Below are positions 1 to 5,330 of a stretch of 6,767 bases of DNA, piece after piece. The translations under genes and the position numbers were made by a program. The stretch comes from Candidatus Woesearchaeota archaeon (lineage in GTDB: Archaea; Nanobdellota; Nanobdellia; Woesearchaeales; UBA525), in contig JAJPEB010000072.1 of NCBI GenBank assembly GCA_023252315.1, positions 1-6,767 on the forward strand. Reading direction: 5' to 3'. How positions within the stretch are numbered: position 1 is the first letter of the stretch; each line of letters opens with the position of its first letter. Under the pieces are notes generated by a model, which did no database searches, was not told the DNA's origin, and saw nothing but the letters and a program-made list of their open reading frames with translations.

Positions 1-205
1 TTGCCCGATTCCGTGCCGAAGCAGCTCTCATGGCTCCGCTCAGCGGGGTTCTCGGATGCGAGATGCGTCTGGGCGCACATGAACTACGCAGTCATCGTCG
101 CAAGGAGATAGATGCCCCCTCGGCAACAGTTCTTTCCCTCCTCATCGCGCAGGCTCAGACGGGAATAACTTCGTCATCGGGGACGGGCTGCGGGATGCGA
201 CGCTC

Positions 206-213
206 TTCTTAAG
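206..213 (-). promoter_or_regulatory. Orphan TATA-like promoter facing the left window edge
   Basis: Read on the minus strand this is CTTAAGAA preceded by CAACC. It closely matches the promoter of the lipoprotein gene (CAACCCATAAGAA), where the box starts 28 bases before the ATG. The same spacing here predicts transcription starting near 184. No substantial reading frame begins there, so the product may be a small RNA or a short-leader transcript. The assignment rests on motif and spacing only. Confidence 0.45.
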
Positions 214-227
214 GGTTGACCTATGAT

Positions 228-328
228 GCAGCGCTGCGGAGATCGACTGCGCGTACCGCGCAGGCTTTACGAAAATCCACCTGCATGAATCGGTGGATTT
301 TCTGTGTTGCTCCAAGGCAGCGCTGCGG
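228..328. repeat. Two copies of a palindromic 12-mer flanking two hairpins
   Basis: The 12-mer GCAGCGCTGCGG, whose first ten bases are a perfect palindrome, occurs at 228-239 and again at 317-328 in the same orientation. Between the copies lie a 7-bp stem with a 3-base loop (247-253 with 257-263) and an 11-bp stem with a 10-base loop (271-281 with 292-302). Such dense symmetry in about 100 bases is not explained by a coding gene. It could be a structured RNA, a protein-binding site, or the remnant of a small interspersed element. Confidence 0.6.
271..302. repeat. Perfect 11-bp inverted repeat (hairpin)
   Basis: GAAAATCCACC at 271-281 is the exact reverse complement of GGTGGATTTTC at 292-302, separated by 10 bases. 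It lies about 100 bases past the stop codon of the minus-strand reductase, so it could mark or protect the 3' end of that transcript. It is not followed by a clear T-run on the minus strand, so it is not a canonical bacterial-type terminator. The right arm includes GGATTTTC, a block shared with the related element at 5635-5683. Confidence 0.6.
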
Positions 329-350
329 TCGCGTGGCCCGGGAAGGTGCA
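295..350. repeat. Intergenic element, copy A (downstream of first reductase)
   Basis: This stretch shares ordered blocks with 5636-5674. They are GGATTTTC (295-302 against 5636-5643), the exact 13-mer GCGGTCGCGTGGC (325-337 against 5647-5659), and AGGTGCA (344-350 against 5668-5674). Copy A carries about 18 extra bases between the first two blocks. Both copies lie just past the stop codon of a minus-strand class II reductase gene and before a minus-strand promoter with a matching sequence. The function is unknown; a 3' regulatory RNA, a binding site or a dispersed repeat family are all possible. Confidence 0.55.
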
Positions 351-403
351 AGAGAACCGGGGATATCTAGAGAGCTCCGGGGAGCGAGAAGAAGAGCAGG
401 GAT

Positions 404-2428
404 CTATCCGCCTGCCGTGATGACCTGCTGCTCGAGGCTGCTGTCGCGGTACACGGTGATGCCCTTGCAGCCGAGCTTCCATGCGAGCAGGAAGCCGTCC
501 TCGAGATCCTTCACGCTCGCGTTCGAGGGGAAGTTGATCGTCTTGCTGATCGCGCCGTCGACGTGCTTCTGGAACGCCGCCTGGATCCTGATGTGCCACT
601 CGGGCGGGATCTGCTGCGCGGTCTTGAACACTCGCTTGATCTCGTCGGGCAGGTCGTCGCTGTGCAGCACCATGCCGCGCTTTCCCGCCTTGCGCACCGC
701 GTCCTTGTCGAGGTCCTCGACCGCGCGCTCGAAGTAGGGGTTGAGGTAGAGCAGGTCGCCGCCGCCCGCCACGGTGCGGCTGTACGCGAGCGCGTAGTTG
801 GGCTCGATCCCGGAGGACACGTTCGCGATGAGGCTCGTCGTTCCCGTGGGCGCGATGCCGGTGAGTCCGCTGTTGCGCATGCGCTTGCCGCGGCGCTCGT
901 GGTCGCTGCCGCGCCAGAGCAGGAACGCGCCGCGCTCCTGCGCGAGCTCCTCCGACGCCTTGCGCGCCTCGTCCGAGATCGCGGACATGATCCGCTCGGC
1001 GAGCTGCTCCGCCTCCTCGCTGTCGTACGGCACGCGCAGAGCGTAGAGCGCGTCCGCGAAGCCCATGACGCCGAGGCCGATCCTGCGCGTGGCCTTCGCC
1101 ATCTTCTCCACTTCCTTCACGGGGTAGTTGTTGATGTCGATCGCGTTGTCGAGGAAGCGCACCGCGCGAGCGACGATGCGGCGCAGCTTCGCGATGTCGA
1201 GCTCGCGCCCCTCGTCGCCGTCCTTGAGGCACGCCGCGAGGTTGACGCTCCCCTCGTTGCAGCTCTCGTAGGGCATGAGCGGCTGCTCGCCGCACGCGCT
1301 CGTCGTCTCGATGGACCCCGCGCCCTTGCAGGGGTTCGCGGCGTTCATGCGGTCGATGAAGAGCACGCCAGGGTCCCCGCAGCGCCAGCTCACCGCGAGG
1401 ATGCTGTCGAACACGACGCGCGCGGAGAGGCTGCCCCACTTCTTGCCGGTGCGCGGGTTCACGAGGTCGTACTCGCCCCCCTTCTCGAGCGCGTCCATGA
1501 ACGCGTCCGTGACCGCGACGCTGAGGTTGAAGTTCTGCATCGTGCGCGTGAGCTTGAGGTTGATGAAGTCGAGGATGTCGGGGTGGTCGACGCGCAGCAC
1601 GCCCATGTTCGCGCCCTGCCTGCGCCCCGACTGCTTGATGGCGTTCATCGCCGCCTCGAAGATGCGCATGAACGCGATCGGCCCCGCGGCGACGCCGCCG
1701 AGCCCGTCCGCGATGTCGCCGCGCGGCCTGATCCTGCTGAAGCTGAAGCCCGTGCCGCCGCCGTTCTTCTGCACGAGCGCCGCCTGGCGCAGCGCCGCGA
1801 AGATCGCGTCGACGTCGTCGGGGAGCGGGATCGCGAAGCACGAGCTGAGCTGGCGCGTCGTGCCCGCGTTCATGAGCACCGGGCTCGAGGGGAGGAACTC
1901 GAGGTTGGCCATGAGCCTGTAGAAGCCGCGCGCGGCCGCCTTGGGGTCCGCGTTGTACTTGAGCTCCGCCATCGCGACCGCATCGGCCACGCGCCAGAAG
2001 AGCTCGCTTGGCGTCTCGAGGATGTCGCCTTGCGCGTCGCGCTGCAGGTAGCGCTGCTCGAGGAGCTTGAGCGCGTTGAGGTCGAGGTCCATCTCGTCGA
2101 CCTTGCCGCCGGTGAGCTCCGCCTTCTGGGCGCGCAGCCTCGCGCGCTCGTTGCGGTAGAGGATGTACGCCTTCGCGACGTCGAGGAGCTTGAGCTCGAG
2201 CAGCGCGGTCTCGACGCGGTCCTGCACGTCCTCGACGGTCGGCATGCGCTCGTCGAAGTCCTCGTTGAGCTTCCTCACCACGAGCGCCTTCACGCGCTCC
2301 GCGTCCTTCTCGTCGGGCTCGCGCACCGCCTCCATCGCCTTGAGGACCGCCTGCATGATCTTGTGCTCGTTGAAGAGCACGCGCTTGCCCGAGCGCTTGA
2401 CGATGTAGCTGATGCTGTTCTCCGGCAT
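404..2428 (-). CDS. nrdJ: Adenosylcobalamin-dependent (class II) ribonucleotide reductase with ATP-cone
   Basis: This enzyme reduces ribonucleotides to deoxyribonucleotides with a thiyl radical generated from adenosylcobalamin, in the cytoplasm. The protein is 674 residues. An N-terminal ATP-cone spans roughly residues 4-95 and should give allosteric control by ATP/dATP. The catalytic barrel follows, with redox Cys197, the radical-cysteine motif ACGEQ (Cys379, Glu381), second redox Cys390 in ESCNEGS, and APTGTTSLIA at about 526-535. I chose the ATG at 2428 because a TATA-like box lies about 29 bases upstream; a start at 2512 would add 28 residues without domain character and run through that promoter. 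Two oddities stand out. The protein ends at VITAGG soon after GCKGITVYRD, so the C-terminal CxxC redox arm usual in this family is absent. The residue two before the radical Cys is Ser377, where Asn is usual. The family assignment is secure; whether di- or triphosphates are the substrate cannot be told. Confidence 0.96.
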   Translation of the reverse strand: MPENSISYIVKRSGKRVLFNEHKIMQAVLKAMEAVREPDEKDAERVKALVVRKLNEDFDERMPTVEDVQDRVETALLELKLLDVAKAYILYRNERARLRAQKAELTGGKVDEMDLDLNALKLLEQRYLQRDAQGDILETPSELFWRVADAVAMAELKYNADPKAAARGFYRLMANLEFLPSSPVLMNAGTTRQLSSCFAIPLPDDVDAIFAALRQAALVQKNGGGTGFSFSRIRPRGDIADGLGGVAAGPIAFMRIFEAAMNAIKQSGRRQGANMGVLRVDHPDILDFINLKLTRTMQNFNLSVAVTDAFMDALEKGGEYDLVNPRTGKKWGSLSARVVFDSILAVSWRCGDPGVLFIDRMNAANPCKGAGSIETTSACGEQPLMPYESCNEGSVNLAACLKDGDEGRELDIAKLRRIVARAVRFLDNAIDINNYPVKEVEKMAKATRRIGLGVMGFADALYALRVPYDSEEAEQLAERIMSAISDEARKASEELAQERGAFLLWRGSDHERRGKRMRNSGLTGIAPTGTTSLIANVSSGIEPNYALAYSRTVAGGGDLLYLNPYFERAVEDLDKDAVRKAGKRGMVLHSDDLPDEIKRVFKTAQQIPPEWHIRIQAAFQKHVDGAISKTINFPSNASVKDLEDGFLLAWKLGCKGITVYRDSSLEQQVITAGG

Positions 2429-2450
2429 GCGGGGCCGTGGACGGGGCGCC

Positions 2451-2460
2451 TTCTTATGCG
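2451..2460 (-). promoter_or_regulatory. Promoter of the ATP-cone reductase gene
   Basis: On the minus strand this reads CGCATAAGAA. The ATAAGA core begins 29 bases before the A of the ATG at 2428, fitting a leaderless archaeal transcript. The same TAAGAA core appears upstream of the kinase and lipoprotein genes and in the orphan promoter near 210. Confidence 0.6.
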
Positions 2461-2516
2461 TTATGGAAACCCGGCTCTCGTCGGGAGGGAGTGGATAGGC
2501 ATATGAGTGCAAGAAA

Positions 2517-2525
2517 CCTATTTAG
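2517..2525 (+). promoter_or_regulatory. Promoter of the metallophosphoesterase gene
   Basis: CCTATTTAG lies 26-34 bases upstream of the ATG at 2551, the expected position for a TATA box of a leaderless archaeal mRNA. It falls downstream of alternative in-frame ATGs at 2437 and 2503, which argues against those starts. Confidence 0.5.
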
Positions 2526-2550
2526 CGTGGGCGCGCATCCCGGCTCCCCT

Positions 2551-3501
2551 ATGGCAGACTCCCACCTCGTCGCGATCGTGAGCGACTTCCACGCGCACGG
2601 CGCCGGGGAGGCCGCCCTCGAGTACGCGCTCTCGCGCGGGGCACGCGAGGTGCGCCACAACGGGGACCGCAGCATCGACCCCGATTTCTCGGCGACGGGA
2701 GGGCGCAACCTCCTGCGCGACGCGAAGAACCAGGCGAAGGAGCGGGGCGGGGACTACCGCGAGGCCGAGGCGCTGCTGTGGGATGGGCCTGATCGGGACA
2801 CGCTCGTCTCGCAGTGGCTCGGCATCCTCGAGCCGACCGTGCGCCTGCACCGCCACGCCGAGGACCTCGTGCTCGCGGGAAGGCTGCCGCAGATGCTCGA
2901 CACGGGCGGCAACGACGCGGACAAGGACCACCGCCTCCTCACGGCGTACTGGGCGCGCGAGCGCGCGACGGGACAGGCGCGCGGCCCCTCGCTTCTCGAC
3001 GTGACGCAAGGCTCGTTCGCGTACCGCACGATCGGCGGCGTCGAGGCGCGCAGGGTCGGCCCCACGCTCGAGCTGCTCATCCCCTACACCGAGGACAAGG
3101 ACGACAAGACCCTTGCCTTCTACGCCAACGCCGCGGCCGCGGCCACGGCCGCGAACCGCGACGCGAGCGCGATCGTCATCCTGGCGCACCAGCCGCCCGA
3201 CGAGAGGCTGCGCAAGGAGTCCCGCAACGGCTGGTTCAGGGAGCTCTACGGCGCGGTCCGCTCCTCGACGCGCGAGGGCGTGGAGATGGTCCACGTGTCT
3301 GGCCACGCGCACAAGATCCCCCCGCCCTACGTGTTCGAGGACACGGGAGCGCTGCTCGTGCCCGCAGGCTACGGGAAGGCGGAAGGGCTGCAGCGCGTCG
3401 TCCTGATCGATTACGCGGACCCGCTCGGGGCGCGCTCCTACGTGGACGTGAGGTTCAACCGGAAGGGGCTCGTGAGTCCCGGGACGGAAGGGAGATTCTA
3501 G
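2551..3501 (+). CDS. Calcineurin-like metallophosphoesterase
   Basis: Probably a two-metal phosphoesterase; substrate unknown. From the ATG at 2551 the protein is 316 residues with the family motifs in order: SDFHAHG (Asp12, His14), HNGD (Asp39), GGND (Asn121), LAHQPP (His213) and SGHAHK (His252, His254). These are the expected metal ligands of the fold. The third motif has Asp122 where many relatives have the catalytic His of GNH, so chemistry may differ from the classic enzymes. A long segment between the second and third motifs (about 45-115) is rich in charged residues and may form a lid; an alanine-rich run lies near 194-201. No signal peptide is visible, so it is probably cytoplasmic. 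The start was chosen by the TATA box at 2517-2525 and because SDFHAHG normally sits close to the N-terminus. It is divergent from the reductase gene and its stop codon overlaps the kinase gene's stop on the other strand. Confidence 0.85.
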   Translation: MADSHLVAIVSDFHAHGAGEAALEYALSRGAREVRHNGDRSIDPDFSATGGRNLLRDAKNQAKERGGDYREAEALLWDGPDRDTLVSQWLGILEPTVRLHRHAEDLVLAGRLPQMLDTGGNDADKDHRLLTAYWARERATGQARGPSLLDVTQGSFAYRTIGGVEARRVGPTLELLIPYTEDKDDKTLAFYANAAAAATAANRDASAIVILAHQPPDERLRKESRNGWFRELYGAVRSSTREGVEMVHVSGHAHKIPPPYVFEDTGALLVPAGYGKAEGLQRVVLIDYADPLGARSYVDVRFNRKGLVSPGTEGRF

Positions 3502-4316
3502 GGCCTGGCGGCGGTCACGAGCGTCCCGTGCTCGGCCTCGCCGAGGATCGCCTCGCTCAGCACGCCAGGCTTCATGCCGTTGAGGATGCGCGTCGACACG
3601 CCCTCGCGCACGCCGCTGAGCGCTTCCGAGAGCGTGCGCTGCATGCCGCCGGTCACGTCGACGTAGCCCGCGGAGCCTATGCCCTTCACGAGCGCCGCAG
3701 CGCTCTCCGGCGTGATCCTGGGCAGCAGGCGCGCATGCGGATTCTCCTTCGGGTTCTCGTCGTAGATGCCGTCGATGCCGATCGCGATGATCGAGAGCGT
3801 CGCGCGCAGCCTCGCCGCGAGGTAGGGGGAGATGTGGTCGGACGAGAGGATCGCGACGCCCTGCGAGAGGTCCATCGAGGGGAACGCCTGCACGACGGGG
3901 ACGAACCCGTGCGCGAGCATGCGCTCGAGCGCGTCGAGCGGCTTCTCGACGATCACGCCGTTGTCCGTGATCGCGCCGATGGGCGGGTGCGAGATCGCGG
4001 GGACGCGGTGCTCGAGCAGCGCCGCGATGAGCCGCGCGTTGAGTTCTGTGAGCGAGCGCGCGAGCAGCGCCGTGCCGAACACCTTCCTCTCGTGCATCCT
4101 CGGCGAGTTGATCTCGTGCTCCTTCGCGATCGGGTGCCCGTAGGAGCCCATGCCGTGCGTGATGATGAGCGAGAAATCCTTGCGGCTCCACGCGCGCTTG
4201 AGCTCCTGCACGACGAGATGGATCGCCTCCGCGTTGATGCGCGGCGTGTCCTCGTCGCGCGGCGTGAGCAGCGAGCCGCCCAGGCGCAGGACGTAGAGCT
4301 CCTTTTCCGCGGCCAT
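3498..4316 (-). CDS. ipk: Isopentenyl phosphate kinase-like protein (amino acid kinase family)
   Basis: Isopentenyl phosphate kinase makes isopentenyl diphosphate from isopentenyl phosphate and ATP in the archaeal mevalonate pathway for membrane lipids. The 272-residue product has the family layout: RLGGSLLT (11-18), HGMGSYGH (54-61) with the substrate-binding His61, LSSDH (157-161), IDGIYDENPKENP (181-193), DVTGGM (220-225), and a C-terminal ILNGMKPG with GTLVTA. The length suits the family. Several conserved positions differ. The Lys of the first KxGGS motif is Arg11, the second ATP-contacting Lys is Arg20, and the Lys three residues after the Met of DVTGGM is Thr228. GGGSFGH reads GMGSYGH and SGDD reads SSDH. 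It may be an active but divergent kinase, or a paralogue with another acceptor. The start is supported by a strong TATA box upstream. It converges on the phosphoesterase gene with a CTAG overlap. Confidence 0.82.
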   Translation of the reverse strand: MAAEKELYVLRLGGSLLTPRDEDTPRINAEAIHLVVQELKRAWSRKDFSLIITHGMGSYGHPIAKEHEINSPRMHERKVFGTALLARSLTELNARLIAALLEHRVPAISHPPIGAITDNGVIVEKPLDALERMLAHGFVPVVQAFPSMDLSQGVAILSSDHISPYLAARLRATLSIIAIGIDGIYDENPKENPHARLLPRITPESAAALVKGIGSAGYVDVTGGMQRTLSEALSGVREGVSTRILNGMKPGVLSEAILGEAEHGTLVTAARP

Positions 4317-4338
4317 GGAGGAAGGGAGGCTCCTCGCG

Positions 4339-4365
4339 TTTATATTTCCAGCGCTTCTTATTTAA
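4339..4365 (-). promoter_or_regulatory. Tandem TATA-like boxes upstream of the kinase gene
   Basis: On the minus strand GAAATATAAA (core 4339-4348) places its ATATAA about 27-30 bases before the ATG at 4316, giving a leaderless start. A second box, TTAAATAAGAA (about 4355-4365), lies further upstream and would start transcription near 4333, giving a leader of about 17 bases. Its TAAGAA core matches other promoters in the window. TTTAAAT in this box is nearly symmetric and could also act on the plus strand. Confidence 0.55.
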
Positions 4366-4370
4366 ATCAA

Positions 4371-4400
4371 CCATATGCCCAATATGACCATTTTGGCATG
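4371..4400. promoter_or_regulatory. Possible operator: short repeated motif between divergent promoters
   Basis: Between the kinase and hydrolase genes the plus strand carries CCATATG (4372-4378), CCAATATG (4380-4387) and CCATTTTGG (4389-4397), three related motifs at a spacing of about nine bases. ATGCC at 4375 and GGCAT at 4396 form an inverted pair around them. The arrangement suggests a repressor or activator site upstream of the kinase promoter. The motifs are short and could be chance. Confidence 0.25.
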
Positions 4401-4449
4401 GCCGTTGGGGGGCGGACGCGGGCCCTGCGCTGACGCGGGAGCGCGCGGC

Positions 4450-4466
4450 CCCCAGGAGCACTGGGG
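4450..4466. repeat. Short inverted repeat upstream of the hydrolase gene
   Basis: CCCCAG (4450-4455) pairs with CTGGGG (4461-4466) around a 5-base loop. TGGGGG at 4406-4411 could pair instead with CCCCCA at 4449-4454, so two mutually exclusive hairpins are possible if the region is transcribed. It lies upstream of the hydrolase TATA box, so it is not in the leaderless message. Confidence 0.3.
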
Positions 4467-4473
4467 CACGATT

Positions 4474-4485
4474 GGGTTAAAAAAG
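4474..4485 (+). promoter_or_regulatory. Promoter of the HAD hydrolase gene
   Basis: GGGTTAAAAAAG contains an AT-rich box at 4477-4484 that lies 22-29 bases before the ATG at 4506, as expected for leaderless archaeal transcription. It is the only AT-rich tract close to the start. Confidence 0.55.
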
Positions 4486-4505
4486 GAGCCCTTCTTCCGC
4501 CGCAT

Positions 4506-5330
4506 ATGCTTACGAGCGCCCTCTTCTCCGACCTCAACGGCACGCTCACCAGGTATGACACCATGCCTGATCTCGCGCAGCGCGCCTCTGCGGAGCGGTA
4601 CGCGAGCGCGCACGCCATCTTCCTCGACCAGACGAGCGGGCTCATCTCCCCGGAGGAGTCGATCCGGCAAGTGGCGCGGCTCACGGAGGGCCTCACGCTC
4701 AAGGACGCCATCGACTACTCGTCGCGGCTCAAGTACGTCGACGGTTTCGACGAGCTCATAAGCGCGCTGCACGGCAGCGGCACGGCGCTCGTGCTCAACT
4801 CGACAGGCTACTCCGTCACATTCTACGCGATGCGCCACTCCCTCAACGCAGCGCATCGCAGGAGGGGCGACGAGGTGCTCCACGGGTGGATCGGCAACTC
4901 GCTCCTGTTCGCGGATGGCAGCGAGCTCCTCGGCGAGGAGATGCTCGAGGATCTCGTGGGCCGCTACCTCTCGGGCAAAGGCGGCGCCCAGGGCGACCTC
5001 GCGCGCTACACGGCCACAGGGGAGGTCGATATCCGCATCGCCAGGGAGGCCGACAAGTTCACGCACCTCGAGCGGTACAAGGAGGAGCATTTCCCGGACA
5101 TGGCGTGGCAGTGCGTGAGCGCGATGGGCGACAGCTACACGGACAACGCGATGCTGCTCGGTGTCGCGCAGAGAGGGGGGAGAGGGATCGCGTTCAACTT
5201 CAACCCGATGCTCGAGCGGCGCCTGCGCTCCGCGAGCGGCAGCCAGGACCGCATCTTCTTCATCGAGAAGAAAGCGGAATACTCGAATCTCGCCCAGGTC
5301 TCCCTCGTGCTCGACATAGGGAACCCCTAG
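4506..5330 (+). CDS. HAD-superfamily hydrolase (phosphoserine phosphatase-like)
   Basis: Probably a cytoplasmic phosphatase or related phosphotransferase; substrate unknown. The 274-residue protein has HAD motif I FSDLNGTLT (nucleophile Asp9), motif II VLNSTGYS (Ser99 or Thr100), a likely motif III Lys184 in EADKF, and motif IV GDSYTDNAML (Asp209, Asp213). The GDSxxD motif and the helical insertion between motifs I and II (about 16-90) resemble the phosphoserine phosphatase branch. A further segment of about 80 residues lies between motifs II and III. The second Asp of the usual DxDGT motif, the general acid/base in HAD phosphatases, is Asn11 here, which should weaken or change activity. The ATG at 4506 has a TATA box at the standard spacing and places motif I at the extreme N-terminus, as usual. 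The gene is divergent from the kinase and shares a CTAG stop overlap with the convergent lipoprotein gene. Confidence 0.85.
   Translation: MLTSALFSDLNGTLTRYDTMPDLAQRASAERYASAHAIFLDQTSGLISPEESIRQVARLTEGLTLKDAIDYSSRLKYVDGFDELISALHGSGTALVLNSTGYSVTFYAMRHSLNAAHRRRGDEVLHGWIGNSLLFADGSELLGEEMLEDLVGRYLSGKGGAQGDLARYTATGEVDIRIAREADKFTHLERYKEEHFPDMAWQCVSAMGDSYTDNAMLLGVAQRGGRGIAFNFNPMLERRLRSASGSQDRIFFIEKKAEYSNLAQVSLVLDIGNP

Larger units (their letters stand above)
1..403. other. Intergenic region without a convincing protein gene
   Basis: I see no protein gene here on either strand. Open frames are short, lack recognisable motifs and have no promoter at a sensible distance. The right half (206-350) holds a cluster of palindromes and hairpins plus blocks shared with the region downstream of the second reductase. 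A TATA-like box at 206-213 points left (minus strand) and predicts a transcript start near 184. The sequence below that start has GATGA and CTGA motifs resembling an archaeal C/D-box RNA, but the fit is imperfect. The first ATG after the predicted start (minus strand, 177) opens a frame of only 11 codons. The region is cut by the window edge, so a longer RNA or a gene further left cannot be excluded. Confidence 0.6.

Noticed and set aside
291..403. Cobalamin riboswitch linked to the reductase genes
   Set aside because: The shared element lies downstream of the reductases and I could not match the conserved B12-box or core of known cobalamin riboswitches.
404..2428. Intein in the reductases, which often carry them
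   Set aside because: The reductase sequence is continuous through its catalytic motifs with no splice-block motifs; the visible part of the second reductase is likewise uninterrupted.
563..2506. Long plus-strand open frame of 647 codons opposite the first reductase
   Set aside because: It is the antisense shadow of a well-recognised gene. Its translation is a low-complexity mix of R, A, E, V and L with no motifs, typical of G+C-rich antisense frames.
2429..2512. Upstream start adding 28 residues to the first reductase
   Set aside because: The extension runs through the TATA-like box at 2451-2460 and has no domain character, while the ATP-cone begins right after the ATG at 2428.
2437..2550. 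Earlier in-frame starts (2437, 2503) for the phosphoesterase
   Set aside because: A TATA-like box at 2517-2525 lies downstream of them at the proper distance from 2551, and the metal motif expected near the N-terminus follows 2551 closely.
2814..4433. Long plus-strand frame of 539 codons
   Set aside because: It is a shadow over the phosphoesterase (other frame) and antisense to the kinase, with arginine-rich low-complexity translation.
2518..4461. Long minus-strand frame across the phosphoesterase and kinase genes
   Set aside because: It overlaps two genes with clear family motifs, is arginine-rich and repetitive, and has no recognisable domain.
4375..4761. Plus-strand frame starting at 4375 and overlapping the hydrolase
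   Set aside because: The TATA-like box lies too close to the ATG and most of the frame is a shifted read of the hydrolase gene; the translation has no motif.
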